Assembly (NCBI GenBank): GCA_937921825.1
Contig: CAKZVK010000014.1
Location: 1-64,000 of the forward strand
Direction: 5' to 3'
Source of the DNA: an uncultured Saprospiraceae bacterium
Lineage (GTDB): Bacteria > Bacteroidota > Bacteroidia > Chitinophagales > Saprospiraceae
Length of the DNA stretch: 64,000 nt
Both the position numbers and the translations under genes were made by a program. This document shows positions 35,923-47,041 of the stretch, one piece after another. Each line of letters opens with the position of its first letter. The stretch's first letter is position 1. The notes below the pieces were generated by a model. The model did no database searches. It saw nothing but the letters and a program-made list of their open reading frames with translations, and was not told the origin of the DNA.

Positions 35923-36840
35923 ATGAGCGGAGACAAATTGAAGAAGTCCCTAAAAGATCTGATTACTTCGAAAAGTCCTTCTGACAAGATGGATATAGAA
36001 CAAAAGGTCAAGATAAGCAGTTTTTCACAGCCTATTCAACGGCTAGCTGCAGAACAAGGACTAAAGAATGATTTTGAGATACACCGCTACTCCTGGCTAG
36101 AAACGAATACTGCCGAACAAGTCGATACAAGTGATGGCATTACCTTAGGTAAAGTGACTCTTAAGAATAAAACCGGGGCTCCTACCCAACAATCAATAGC
36201 TCCAATAACAAAGGCTCAAACAAAAGAGATCAAAAGCAGCACCTCATCAGCAGCATCAGAAATTAAGTCAACAGCTAGTAAGAGGACAACAGTTAAGCAG
36301 CCTAGCTATGCTCCTGCTACAGAGTTAGGGGCATTCTCTCAGTGGCTGCGAAAAAACACCAAACCCGTGGACAAGAATAGTAAAGAGGAAAATACTCTGG
36401 GTACAGATCCCACTGTCTCATCTAACCCTCAAGAAAGGAGCATTAGCCCCAAAGAGGCAGCGACCACTCCAGAAATAACCATGGATGACTCCGTGTCTAA
36501 AAAGAGGGAAAAAGCTAAGGACAAGACAGTAGACAAGAAGAACACCAAGACAAAAGAGAAATCAGAGAAAAAGTCTAAAGCCAAAGACTCCAAAAAGTCT
36601 AAGTCCAAGAAGAAGAAATCAGCTGTAAAAGCTAAAAAGGATAAGATCCTCAAAAAGAAGATAGCCGAAAGTGTTATCGCCAAAGATGAAATAGTGACTG
36701 AAACTTTAGCAAAGCTCTATGCAGAACAGGGATATCATAAGAAGGCTATTAAGCTCTACGAGAAGCTCAGTTTGAAATATCCCGAAAAAAGTAGTTTCTT
36801 TGCGGCATTTATAGCAGATATTAAACTGAAAATTAAATGA
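35923..36840 (+). CDS. Lys-rich protein with C-terminal TPR-like unit
   Basis: The 305-residue protein has no signal peptide. Residues about 60-160 are Ser/Thr/Pro-rich and residues about 180-245 are extremely Lys-rich and probably disordered. The C-terminal 50 residues carry one TPR-like helix pair, LAKLYAEQGYHKKAIKLYEKLSLKYPEKS (in segments). No function is recognised; TPR helices suggest protein binding and the Lys-rich part nucleic-acid or acidic-surface contact. It overlaps secG by 4 bp, so it is coupled to export machinery. Confidence 0.7.
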   Translation: MSGDKLKKSLKDLITSKSPSDKMDIEQKVKISSFSQPIQRLAAEQGLKNDFEIHRYSWLETNTAEQVDTSDGITLGKVTLKNKTGAPTQQSIAPITKAQTKEIKSSTSSAASEIKSTASKRTTVKQPSYAPATELGAFSQWLRKNTKPVDKNSKEENTLGTDPTVSSNPQERSISPKEAATTPEITMDDSVSKKREKAKDKTVDKKNTKTKEKSEKKSKAKDSKKSKSKKKKSAVKAKKDKILKKKIAESVIAKDEIVTETLAKLYAEQGYHKKAIKLYEKLSLKYPEKSSFFAAFIADIKLKIK

Positions 36841-37112
36841 TTACTCTACTTACTATAATTATCGCTCTTGTAAGCTTTGTTTTGATGGGAGTTGTTCTTA
36901 TCCAGAATCCTAAAGGAGGAGGGGTAGATTCTACCTTTGGAGGAGCAGGAGCTAATCAAGTTTTTGGTGCTGCTAGATCTACAGACTTTGTAGAAAAGCT
37001 CACTTGGGGCTTAGCCATAACACTATTTGTTCTTGCTATTATTACTGCCATTGTGGTAAGTAACTCTGCTGGAGCATCAGGAGGTGTTATTCCTCTTCAG
37101 TCTCAGGGCTAA
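36837..37112 (+). CDS. secG: Preprotein translocase subunit SecG
   Basis: The 91-residue protein has two transmembrane helices separated by the conserved SecG loop VLIQNPKGGGVDSTFGGAGANQVFGA (seen as IQNPKGGG and FGGAGANQVFGA). It stabilises the SecYEG channel. It overlaps the preceding Lys-rich gene by 4 bp and ends before the groES leader. Confidence 0.93.
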   Translation: MITLLTIIIALVSFVLMGVVLIQNPKGGGVDSTFGGAGANQVFGAARSTDFVEKLTWGLAITLFVLAIITAIVVSNSAGASGGVIPLQSQG

Positions 37113-37293
37113 GATAGACAAGACAGGTCTCTTGACAAGATTGGTTGACAAAGTGTCAATTCATGTCATATTTTCCGCTCAAAGGCCTTTATTTCCTAGT
37201 TAAATTGTAAAAATGTCACAGATTATGGAATGGCACATTTCATGATTAGTAGGTATTATATATTTATTTCTATTCAAAAAACAAGTAAACATT

Positions 37294-37557
37294 ATGAAGC
37301 CTATCAATGATAGAGTCGTCGTCAAGCCTGGTAAAGCAGAAGCAAAAACCAAAGGCGGAATCATCATCCCTGACACAGCTAAAGAAAAGCCTCAGAAAGG
37401 TGAAGTTATCGCAGTTGGACCTGGAAAAGATGGTATCAAAATGACCGTCAAGAAAGGAAACAAAGTTCTTTACGGCAAGTATGCAGGCCAAGAAATGCAC
37501 TACAAAGGTGAAGATTACCTAATTATGAGAGAAGACGATATCCTCGTAATACTCTAA
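37294..37557 (+). CDS. groES: Co-chaperonin GroES
   Basis: The 87-residue co-chaperonin starts [26 protein letters not shown], with the mobile loop that binds GroEL in the middle. The C-terminal half has [11 protein letters not shown] and the terminal DDILVIL. Together with GroEL it folds cytosolic proteins. It lies 40 bp before groEL and 182 bp after secG. No CIRCE operator is visible upstream. Confidence 0.97.
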   Translation: MKPINDRVVVKPGKAEAKTKGGIIIPDTAKEKPQKGEVIAVGPGKDGIKMTVKKGNKVLYGKYAGQEMHYKGEDYLIMREDDILVIL

Positions 37558-37575
37558 TCAATCAACATTCATTAA

Positions 37576-39228
<1,653 letters not shown>

Positions 39229-39249
39229 GATCTTTCTATCTAGATAAAA

Positions 39250-39281
39250 AAAAGCCTCATCAGTATCTGGTGGGGCTTTTC
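39250..39281 (+). terminator. Intrinsic terminator of groES-groEL, probably bidirectional
   Basis: AAAAGCCTCATCAG (39250-39263) pairs with CTGGTGGGGCTTTT (39267-39280) through G-T wobbles, with A and T tracts on the two sides. It can also end the convergent T9SS-cargo gene. Confidence 0.8.
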
Positions 39282-39293
39282 TATTGCGACCCA

Positions 39294-40364
39294 TTAATGT
39301 TCTAAAACTGTCAATCGCTTAGACTGCACGTATCTATCTTTATCATCCTTGATACTGTATAAATAGACGCCTTTCTCTAGATTAGGTAATCGTAGTCGGA
39401 AATGCTCTTTGCTCTCTAGGTTCAGTTCTGTAGTCCAGACTTCATGACCTATGATATTATACAGACTGAAAGTATAGGCCCCCTCCTCCACATCTATCAT
39501 TCTGACATTGAGATCCCCCAAGGTCGGGTTAGGATATACATAGACCTGGCTATCTGCTTTATTGCATACAGGCACCGGTGTAGCTTCTTGCTGTAATCTG
39601 TACTCTAACTTTATCTCAGGATAATACCAGACTCTAAGAATGCCATAAGGGTCAGCCGCAGCATGGTAAGTCACATACTCAGTATAGTTACTCTGAAAGT
39701 ATTGTTCATGGTTAGGAATCGTGCTTACAGAGACTATCTTCCAGTCTTCGCTTTTCATTTGCACCTCTTCCACCTTTATACTGTAGCTGGTTTTCAGTTT
39801 ATCACATTTGAGATCCTCAGAGATAGGAATGAGTGCTGAGCCTATATAACTGGTGGTGTAGTCTATCCTAGACTTTATCCGCAGCTTAGTATATTCTTGA
39901 AATCCTGCCCATAACATTAACTCTTCTGGTAGATCCTCTACATTGTATTCTAGATAAAAGCTTTGCTCTCCAGTATTATTAAAATCATTAGCCTTAGCTA
40001 AGTTTAGAGTAGGTATCCCTCCTATCAGCTGAATCAACTTAACAGATTCTCCAAAGTATGGATCTGTAATCTTAAATCCCTTCTGGACCAGCATACTATC
40101 TACTACAGAATAAATAGCCCCTAGGCCATACTGATCCTCATAGAGATAGTCTACTCGCGGTATATCAGAGGCTTTGATCCAAATCTTATCATGACATGGA
40201 AAGTCCAGCTCATAGAACTGGAAGTTTGCCAAGTCTTCTATCGGCTTCTGACTTGTGTAGGTGTAGATGTATAAAGAATCTCCGACGGTTGGAGCATGCT
40301 GACCCCACCCTAGGTAAGTAAGCAATAAGAATAAAGGAGTTGTAATTAGTCTTGAGATTATCAT
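39294..40364 (-). CDS. Secreted protein with T9SS type A sorting domain, body unrecognised
   Basis: The 356-residue protein has a signal peptide (LTYLGWGQ cleavage region). The N-terminal 270 residues are beta-rich and match no family I recognise. Residues about 275-356 are a type A sorting tail with YPNPTLGDLNV, LYNIIGHEVW and the final LTVLEH. It starts 4 bp after the ABC transporter stop on the same strand, so it may be transcribed with it. Confidence 0.78.
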   Translation of the reverse strand: MIISRLITTPLFLLLTYLGWGQHAPTVGDSLYIYTYTSQKPIEDLANFQFYELDFPCHDKIWIKASDIPRVDYLYEDQYGLGAIYSVVDSMLVQKGFKITDPYFGESVKLIQLIGGIPTLNLAKANDFNNTGEQSFYLEYNVEDLPEELMLWAGFQEYTKLRIKSRIDYTTSYIGSALIPISEDLKCDKLKTSYSIKVEEVQMKSEDWKIVSVSTIPNHEQYFQSNYTEYVTYHAAADPYGILRVWYYPEIKLEYRLQQEATPVPVCNKADSQVYVYPNPTLGDLNVRMIDVEEGAYTFSLYNIIGHEVWTTELNLESKEHFRLRLPNLEKGVYLYSIKDDKDRYVQSKRLTVLEH

Positions 40365-40367
40365 GGC

Positions 40368-42164
40368 TTACAGGGTTTGTATTTCTACATAATCCTTATA
40401 ACGTCCCGAGATATCCATGAGCTCCTGATGGGAGCCACTTTCTACGATCTTTCCTTTAGACAAGAATAGTATCCTATCTGCATACTTGATGGTGGATAAA
40501 CGATGGGCAATGATAACTGCTGTCCTATCATTGATAGCTTCTGTGATAGCTAGACTGACCTTATGCTCAGAACTAGGATCTAGAGCAGAGGTCGGCTCAT
40601 CAAATATTAGCAGGGCTGGATTCTCTAGTAAAGCTCTGGCAATAGTTAGCCTCTGTCTTTCTCCCCCACTCAACATAACGCCTCTATCCCCTATGTTACT
40701 CTGCAGACCACTTGGAAGGGCAGTCACAAAAGACTGTGCATTAGAAAGGAATAAGCTATGAGCTAGTGCCTGCTCTGAAATAAGCTCCCGCCCCATGGTA
40801 ATGTTATCCTTCACCGTACCATTAAATAAAAATGGCTGTTGGGTCACAATCCCGATATTTTTATACAGACTTTGAGTATCAATCTGCTTGAGCTCTTTTC
40901 CATCTATAAGTATTCTTCCCCCAGTAGGTTGTAGTATCCCTAATAGCAGAGAAACAATCGTTGACTTTCCAGCACCCGAGTCTCCGACTAAAGCTAACTT
41001 CTCTCTCTTTTTGATCACAAAGGAGACCTTGTCTAGAACGACTCTATCATCATAACTAAATGAAACCTCTTCAAATCTGATTTCCTTATCAAAGAGAAAC
41101 TCCTGGGTGCCTTCTATGATCTCTGTATTGTCTATCGTTGTTATATTGTTAATCCTGTCTAGAGAGGCGCTACCTTTCTTGATATTATAGAATGCTGTAG
41201 AAAAAGATTTCAGAGGTTCGATCACATGATAAAAGGCAAAGACAAAAGCAAAAAAGACTTCAGGTTTTAAGTCCTGCTTGAATACCAACTGAGCACCATA
41301 CCACAGCAATACAACTACGACAGTAACCCCTAGAAACTCTGACAGTGGTGAGGACAATTCTTGTCGCTTACTCACCCTATCATACAGCTGCTTATGCCTG
41401 GCTAGTATCCCAGAGAAATCACCTTTCCATATTTTATCTACCCTGAATACTTTTAGGAGTAATGAGCCATCTAATGATTCATCTATCTTACTCGTCAGCT
41501 GAGACAAAGAATCTTGCAGATCCAAGGAATGCTTCTTCAGAGTTCCGGACAGAGAACCTATGACTAATAAAGTAAATAACATCAGCCCAAAGACAAAAAA
41601 AGTCAGTCGTGGACTGATGGTCAACATCAGAAAGATACTACCCAAAATAATTACTGGCGCTTTAAATAAGGTCTGGACCATCCTCAATATGCTCCACTCT
41701 ACTTCTTGTACATCTGTGGTCATCCTGGTGAGTAGGTCACCTCTCGTTTGCCCTATTTGATCTGTGTAGGAAAACTTAAGATAGCTATCATATAGATCTG
41801 ATCGGAGAGAATTCACTACACTAGATCTAACAGGTATCATAAAGTACATCGCCAGATACCTAAACAAATTCTTCATAAAGAAAGTGAATACTATGAAGCC
41901 ACAGGTATATAGCAAAGCCGTCTGCTGGCCATATGCATTAATCAATTGTACAAAGTAGTATTCTAGCCAGCCTATTAGATTGAATAAAGAATCGGGCTTC
42001 TCTGCCAGTTCGGGTACAGTGGAGAATAAAAACTGAAAGAAGGGTATGATAAGTGGAATCGAAACGATAGTGAATATCGCCATCAGAATGTGACACAGCA
42101 TGCTTAAGCTTACCTGCCCTTTGTAGGGTGATAGGAACTTAAGTATAGCTTTGAAATCCCTCAT
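40368..42164 (-). CDS. ABC exporter, MsbA-like half transporter
   Basis: The 598-residue protein fuses a six-helix type 1 ABC exporter membrane domain (about residues 15-330) with an ATPase domain. Walker A is GDSGAGKST, the signature is LSGGERQR, Walker B is LLIFDEPTSALD, and the H-loop is IIAHRLST. It would act as a dimer. The likeness to MsbA and lipid or peptide exporters is general; no substrate can be read from it. Its downstream neighbour is a T9SS-sorted protein. Confidence 0.88.
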   Translation of the reverse strand: MRDFKAILKFLSPYKGQVSLSMLCHILMAIFTIVSIPLIIPFFQFLFSTVPELAEKPDSLFNLIGWLEYYFVQLINAYGQQTALLYTCGFIVFTFFMKNLFRYLAMYFMIPVRSSVVNSLRSDLYDSYLKFSYTDQIGQTRGDLLTRMTTDVQEVEWSILRMVQTLFKAPVIILGSIFLMLTISPRLTFFVFGLMLFTLLVIGSLSGTLKKHSLDLQDSLSQLTSKIDESLDGSLLLKVFRVDKIWKGDFSGILARHKQLYDRVSKRQELSSPLSEFLGVTVVVVLLWYGAQLVFKQDLKPEVFFAFVFAFYHVIEPLKSFSTAFYNIKKGSASLDRINNITTIDNTEIIEGTQEFLFDKEIRFEEVSFSYDDRVVLDKVSFVIKKREKLALVGDSGAGKSTIVSLLLGILQPTGGRILIDGKELKQIDTQSLYKNIGIVTQQPFLFNGTVKDNITMGRELISEQALAHSLFLSNAQSFVTALPSGLQSNIGDRGVMLSGGERQRLTIARALLENPALLIFDEPTSALDPSSEHKVSLAITEAINDRTAVIIAHRLSTIKYADRILFLSKGKIVESGSHQELMDISGRYKDYVEIQTL

Positions 42165-42233
42165 ACTTGGCTAAGAAATAGAAAAATAGTGGCAGACACA
42201 AAATGTAACTGCCTATCAGCCGAAAATATTTTA

Positions 42234-43577
42234 CTAGATAGGCTTAAGCTCGAAATCCTCTAGAAACTTCGTAGTTATATTACCACTTTTGAATCGCTCA
42301 TCCTTCATGAGTTGCTGATGAAAAGGCACAGTAGTCTTAATCCCTTCGATGATAAATTCATCTAGAGCTCTCTGCATCTTTTTGATACATTCTTCTCTTG
42401 TCTCTGCAGTGCAGATTAGTTTGGCGATCATAGAGTCATAATAAGGAGGCACAGAGTATCCTGCAAAAGCATGAGTATCTACTCTCACTCCATGGCCTTT
42501 AGGACTGTGGAATGACGAAATATGCCCTGGACTTGGTCTGAAGTCATGGAATGGGTCTTCAGCATTAATTCTTACCTCTATAGCATGTAGTGTGGGGTAA
42601 TAGTTCTTGCCTGAGATCTTCTCACCAGCAGCAACCTTTATTTGCTCCTTAATAAGATCTCTATTTATCACCTCTTCAGTAACCGTATGCTCTACCTGTA
42701 TTCTCGTATTCATTTCCATAAAGTAGAATTTCCTGTGCTTATCCACTAAGAATTCTACAGTGCCGACACCTTCATAGTCTATAGCTTTAGCCGCCTTGAT
42801 GGCTGCCTTACCCATTTTTTCTCTGAGCTTCTGATCTAGAAAAGGAGATGGTGATTCCTCCACTAATTTCTGGTGCCTTCTCTGGACTGAGCAATCTCTC
42901 TCTGAGAGATGGACTACTCTTCCATATTGATCACCTATAACCTGTATCTCTATGTGCCTCGGCTCTTCAACAAACTTCTCTAGATACATGGCATCATTAC
43001 CAAAAGAGGCACTTGCTTCTATCTGCGCTTTCTCTAGTTGCTCAGCAAACTCATCTTCATTGTTTACTATACGCATTCCCTTTCCTCCACCACCTGCTGT
43101 GGCTTTTAGTATTACAGGATACCCTATTTTCTTTGCGACTTTGAGACCTTCTTTTACTGACTTCACTTGACCATCCGAGCCAGGAACTACTGGGACTTTG
43201 GCCTTAATCATGGTCTCCTTGGCAGTAATTTTATCACCCATCGTACGAATCATCTCCGCTGTAGGGCCGATAAACTTTATACCGTATTGCTCACATACCT
43301 CAGCAAATCCAGCATTCTCAGCTAGAAAGCCGTAACCAGGATGCACAGCATCAGCATTGGTAATTTCTACCGCTGCCATTATTTTAGGAATACTAAGATA
43401 AGATTCTGCTGAGCTAGGTGGCCCAATACAGACTGCCTCATCGGCAAACCTTACGTGTAAACTTTCAGAATCAGCTGTAGAGTAAATGGCTACCGTGCTG
43501 ATACCCATTTCCTTACAAGTCCTGATTACCCGTAATGCGATTTCTCCTCTATTAGCAATGAGTACCTTCTTAAACAT
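42234..43577 (-). CDS. accC: Acetyl-CoA carboxylase biotin carboxylase subunit
   Basis: The 447-residue enzyme carboxylates biotin on AccB using ATP and bicarbonate. It begins [17 protein letters not shown] and has the glycine-rich ATP loop [11 protein letters not shown], and [14 protein letters not shown] with active-site residues. It lies 29 bp after accB. Together they make the first part of acetyl-CoA carboxylase, which supplies malonyl-CoA. Confidence 0.96.
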   Translation of the reverse strand: MFKKVLIANRGEIALRVIRTCKEMGISTVAIYSTADSESLHVRFADEAVCIGPPSSAESYLSIPKIMAAVEITNADAVHPGYGFLAENAGFAEVCEQYGIKFIGPTAEMIRTMGDKITAKETMIKAKVPVVPGSDGQVKSVKEGLKVAKKIGYPVILKATAGGGGKGMRIVNNEDEFAEQLEKAQIEASASFGNDAMYLEKFVEEPRHIEIQVIGDQYGRVVHLSERDCSVQRRHQKLVEESPSPFLDQKLREKMGKAAIKAAKAIDYEGVGTVEFLVDKHRKFYFMEMNTRIQVEHTVTEEVINRDLIKEQIKVAAGEKISGKNYYPTLHAIEVRINAEDPFHDFRPSPGHISSFHSPKGHGVRVDTHAFAGYSVPPYYDSMIAKLICTAETREECIKKMQRALDEFIIEGIKTTVPFHQQLMKDERFKSGNITTKFLEDFELKPI

Positions 43578-43606
43578 ATAGGGGTCTTTAAGATGAAAAT
43601 TATTAC

Positions 43607-44104
43607 CTATCCTTTCGGATCTACTAAGAAAAGGACTTGATCGTATTCTACAGGTGAGGCATCATCTACCATTACCTTTACAATCTTTCCAGCCACTTCA
43701 CTTTCTATCTCGTTGAATAGTTTCATTGCTTCTACGATACAGACGACTGATCCCTCAGAGATTGTATCACCTACAGAAACATATACTGGCTTATCAGGAG
43801 ATGGTGATCTATAGAATGTCCCTACTATAGGGGATTTTACTTCTAGAAGATTACTGGTATCAGTTGTGTCTCCTCCACCAGTCGTCGCCTCTCCTGCAGC
43901 GGCTGGAGCGGCTTCTGCTGCTGGAACAGGGGCTGCCATTTGCATCTGAGCAGGTGCGGCCATCATTGTCGGCGCTGCATATTTTGTCTTAGAATAGGCA
44001 CTCGTCCTCACTGTAATTTCAAAATCACCGTCTTTCAATCTGACTTCTGATAAGTCAGAATCTGAAACAAGTTTTAGCAGATTTTGGATTTCCTTATAGG
44101 TCAT
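43607..44104 (-). CDS. accB: Biotin carboxyl carrier protein of acetyl-CoA carboxylase
   Basis: The 165-residue carrier has an N-terminal dimer region, an Ala/Pro-rich flexible linker (about residues 42-75) and a C-terminal biotinyl domain with the EAMKLFNEI motif, where Lys carries biotin. It begins 3 bp after the efp stop on the minus strand. Confidence 0.96.
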   Translation of the reverse strand: MTYKEIQNLLKLVSDSDLSEVRLKDGDFEITVRTSAYSKTKYAAPTMMAAPAQMQMAAPVPAAEAAPAAAGEATTGGGDTTDTSNLLEVKSPIVGTFYRSPSPDKPVYVSVGDTISEGSVVCIVEAMKLFNEIESEVAGKIVKVMVDDASPVEYDQVLFLVDPKG

Positions 44105-44107
44105 CTT

Positions 44108-44674
44108 TTACTTTTTGATTCGTTCTACGTAAGACCTTGTTTTAGTATCTACTTTCACAAGATCGCCTTCGTTTATAAATATAGGAACTTTTATTTGTGC
44201 TCCTGTAGTCACGGTTGCTGGCTTAGTCACATTTGTAGCCGTATTCCCTTTTGCACCAGGCTCAGTATATGAGATTTCTAGTGTCACATACTGTGGTAAG
44301 TCTATAGTCAGAGGGATCTCTTTGTCAGCATGATAAAGAATCTCGACATTCTCGCCATCCTTGAGTAAATCTCCGTTCTCTATCATCTTACCCTCTATTT
44401 CTACTTGATCATAGGTCTCTGCATTCATAAAGTTAAATACCTCACCATCCTTGTACAGAAACTGGTGGGTTCTTCTCTCTACTCTCACGACATCTATCTT
44501 ATGCCCTGCTGGGAAGGTATTATCTATTACCTTTCCTGTAGTAAGGCTTTTCAGTTTAGTCCTCACGAAAGCTGGACCTTTTCCTGGTTTTACATGCAGA
44601 AATTCTACCACTTTGAAGATATCGTGGTTATAATTCATACAGAGTCCATTCTTAATATCAGAAGTACTTGCCAT
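44108..44674 (-). CDS. efp: Elongation factor P
   Basis: The 188-residue factor has three beta-barrel domains. The loop that enters the peptidyl-transferase centre reads KPGKGPAF, with the Lys that can be modified in this family, and the C-terminal TRSYVERI is conserved. EF-P relieves ribosome stalling at consecutive prolines. It precedes accB by 3 bp, an arrangement also seen in other phyla. A TACTTTTG promoter element is present upstream. Confidence 0.95.
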   Translation of the reverse strand: MASTSDIKNGLCMNYNHDIFKVVEFLHVKPGKGPAFVRTKLKSLTTGKVIDNTFPAGHKIDVVRVERRTHQFLYKDGEVFNFMNAETYDQVEIEGKMIENGDLLKDGENVEILYHADKEIPLTIDLPQYVTLEISYTEPGAKGNTATNVTKPATVTTGAQIKVPIFINEGDLVKVDTKTRSYVERIKK

Positions 44675-44696
44675 TTTGCTAGTTTATTTAAGGTTG

Positions 44697-44704
44697 CAAA
44701 AGTA
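44697..44704 (-). promoter_or_regulatory. Predicted -7 element (TACTTTTG) of efp-accB-accC
   Basis: The minus-strand octamer fits TAnnTTTG and ends 22 bases before the efp ATG at 44674, in the gap after fabH. It suggests efp-accB-accC can be transcribed separately from fabH. Confidence 0.35.
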
Positions 44705-44729
44705 ATCAATTATTAGAGCTCCATAGACA

Positions 44730-45716
44730 CTAATAGGCCCATGTTAGGAGTACTGCTCCCCAAGTAAACCCTCCGCCAAATGCTGTAAGGATGATTTTAT
44801 CCCCTTTCTTAAACTTTGATTGAAAATCATTTAGACATAGAGGAATAGTGCCTGCAGTAGTATTTCCATACTTCTCTATGTTCACTAGGACCTTTTCACG
44901 CGGAAAGTCTAGCATATCTGCTACACCATTGATTATTCTGAGATTTGCCTGATGGGGAATGAGGTAATCGATATCATCCGCAGTCATATTATTTCTTTTC
45001 AGCACATCCTGAATACTCTCTTTCATACCAGTAATTGCGGCTTTGAACACTGTTCTACCCTCTTGATAGACAAAATGCTCTCTATTCGCTACTGTTTCAG
45101 CAGTAGATGGGTGCAAACTTCCTCCAGCCTTCATACGTAGATATTGGACTCCAGAGCCATCTCCTCTGAGGACAGCGTCTTGTAGACCATATGTATCGTC
45201 TGGTTCTATGAGTACCGCTCCTGCGCCATCTCCAAAGAGAATACAAGTCGTTCGGTCTTCGTAATCCAAGATTGAAGACATTTGGTCCGCGCCTATCACT
45301 ATTACTTTCTTGTAAGTACCCGTTTCTACAAATTTAGCGCCTGTGGTCAAAGCGAAGATAAATCCTGAGCAAGCCGCATTAATATCGAAGCCAAAAGCAT
45401 TTTTAGCTCCTATCTTACTAGCTACAAGATTAGCGGTGTCTGGAAAAGGATAATCAGCGGTTACTGTGGCTACGATGATCATTTCTATCTCTTCAGCCCC
45501 AATTCCTCTGTTTTTAAGTAGTTGGTTTACTGCAGCAACTCCCATATCACTGGTCGCCTTAGTAGGGTCCTTCAGGATATGTCTCTGCTTGATACCAGTA
45601 CGGGAGACTATCCACTCATCATTAGTCTCTACTATGTCCTCCATATCCTTATTCGTTAGAATATCTTCTGGAACATAACCTGCAACTGCCGTAATAGCGG
45701 CTTTGAATTGACCCAT
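44730..45716 (-). CDS. fabH: Beta-ketoacyl-ACP synthase III
   Basis: The 328-residue condensing enzyme starts fatty-acid chains from acyl-CoA and malonyl-ACP. The catalytic triad is visible: Cys in NAACSGFIF, His in PHQANLRI and Asn in KYGNTTAGT. The start is ATG at 45716 (MGQFKAAITAVAGY); a longer frame would use a TTG at 45746. The neighbourhood with accB and accC makes this a fatty-acid initiation cluster. Confidence 0.95.
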   Translation of the reverse strand: MGQFKAAITAVAGYVPEDILTNKDMEDIVETNDEWIVSRTGIKQRHILKDPTKATSDMGVAAVNQLLKNRGIGAEEIEMIIVATVTADYPFPDTANLVASKIGAKNAFGFDINAACSGFIFALTTGAKFVETGTYKKVIVIGADQMSSILDYEDRTTCILFGDGAGAVLIEPDDTYGLQDAVLRGDGSGVQYLRMKAGGSLHPSTAETVANREHFVYQEGRTVFKAAITGMKESIQDVLKRNNMTADDIDYLIPHQANLRIINGVADMLDFPREKVLVNIEKYGNTTAGTIPLCLNDFQSKFKKGDKIILTAFGGGFTWGAVLLTWAY

Positions 45717-46004
45717 ATTTTCGTCTTGATTTTCCTTGAAAAGCAAATAAACGAATTATCTGGTATAGCCCTCTTTTTGAACCCTTCTTTCTCAAAATAT
45801 CTCTCAGGAAACATTAGAATTAAATTAACATTAAAAATATTTATCATGCCTAATAAGCTGATTTATAGCGTATTAAATATTATCAATTGGCTTGTTCTGG
45901 TGGTTATTTCTTATCTGAGGGTCTATTGCTACGATATTGGAACAAGGTTTGCTTCCTATACTTTATTATAAATCAAGTTTTTATACATCGTAAATATTTT
46001 TAAT

Positions 46005-46793
46005 ATGAAATCATTGACTAACATTCTAATGGCAATTCTCCTTCCGACCTTCATATTGATAGGAAGTGATGACGTCAACACAACTCCAGAAGGAACAGTC
46101 AATTATGTTGAGTTCCATAATGGATCCTTCGAAAGTGGCATGAACAAAGCGGCTTCTCAAGGAAAGCTCTTCTTTGTTGAATTTTATGCTGACTGGTGTA
46201 CTCCTTGTAAATGGATGGACAAGACAACATTCACTAACTCTGAAGTGGTGCAACTTATGAATTCAAACTTCGTTGCATTAAAACTAGATATAGAAACAGA
46301 TGATGGGGCGAGCCTTAAAAAGGAATATTCTGTAAGAATGCTCCCAACTATCCTCATATTTAATGCAAATGGAGATATGGTAGAACGCGTAGAAAAGACT
46401 CTAAGTCCTGAATCTATGATCAGTTTACTCTCTTTTCATGAAGCTGAAGAAAGTACGCTATTGGTTACTTATCCATATAATACTAGTCCTAGTCAGTCAG
46501 CTGAAGAGGATGATGAAGAACTCAATGAGCTCTATTCTAAGTACCTGAACAAGGAAAGACATAGAACGAATTATAAGCTTCAAATAGCGAACTATACTGA
46601 CTACGAGCAAGCATTCAAAAGAGTAAATGAGCTTAGCCAGACTTTTATGGAGCCTATTATAGTGGTTAATGACTATGTGAATAATATGACACAATACAAA
46701 GTGGTCATGGGAGAATTCCAGAGCATGGATGAAGCTGAAGGCTTCAGGAGAATCTTAAAAAGAGATTTCGGTATCGCTGCGATTATCCACTAA
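46005..46793 (+). CDS. Thioredoxin-fold protein fused to a SPOR-like domain
   Basis: The 262-residue protein has an N-terminal export signal (to about residue 21), then a thioredoxin domain with the redox motif YADWCTPCKWMD near residue 65 and the cis-Pro segment VRMLPTILIF. After an acidic linker (about 155-180) the last 75 residues have the SPOR pattern, YKLQIANYTDYEQAFKRV and VVMGEFQSMDEAEGFRRIL. SPOR domains bind denuded septal peptidoglycan. The fusion suggests a thiol oxidoreductase placed at the cell division site, which is inference. Confidence 0.82.
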   Translation: MKSLTNILMAILLPTFILIGSDDVNTTPEGTVNYVEFHNGSFESGMNKAASQGKLFFVEFYADWCTPCKWMDKTTFTNSEVVQLMNSNFVALKLDIETDDGASLKKEYSVRMLPTILIFNANGDMVERVEKTLSPESMISLLSFHEAEESTLLVTYPYNTSPSQSAEEDDEELNELYSKYLNKERHRTNYKLQIANYTDYEQAFKRVNELSQTFMEPIIVVNDYVNNMTQYKVVMGEFQSMDEAEGFRRILKRDFGIAAIIH

Positions 46794-46817
46794 CAGAAAG
46801 AAATACGAAAACCAGCT

Positions 46818-46850
46818 GCCTCATCAATTCACATTGATGGGGCTTTTTTT
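46818..46850 (+). terminator. Intrinsic terminator after the thioredoxin-SPOR gene
   Basis: GCCTCATCAA (46818-46827) pairs with TTGATGGGGC (46834-46843), with one G-T wobble, and is followed by a T7 tract. Confidence 0.85.
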
Positions 46851-47011
46851 ATGCCCGGTCCCCTACTCCACTCATTAGTATTCCACTCATCACTGACATA
46901 AATATCCCATAAGCAACGTTTATTGCTTGTAAGGTATATTATTAGTGTAGCTAATGACTTATGCATTAGGCAATTAATTCATTTGAAGGCCTTACATATA
47001 TTAGTTTCTTC

Positions 47012-47019
47012 TATCTTTG
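47012..47019 (+). promoter_or_regulatory. Predicted -7 element (TATCTTTG) of the large SprB-repeat gene
   Basis: TATCTTTG is a clean TAnnTTTG match ending 22 bases before the ATG at 47042. A TTTG at 46982-46985 lies upstream but the 26-nt spacer is longer than usual. Confidence 0.4.
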
Positions 47020-47041
47020 CTTATTAAGAATCCTAGCTTTC

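Noticed and set aside
37145-37159. Inverted repeat TTGACA-AAG-TGTCAA before groES as a heat-shock operator
   Set aside because: It does not match CIRCE in sequence or spacing and lies about 135 bp from the start codon; no support beyond a 6-bp palindrome.
45708-45971. 87-residue plus-strand ORF between fabH and the thioredoxin-SPOR gene
   Set aside because: It overlaps the fabH start region on the opposite strand, has no recognisable motif or signal, and the inner 41-codon ORF from 45847 has no support either.
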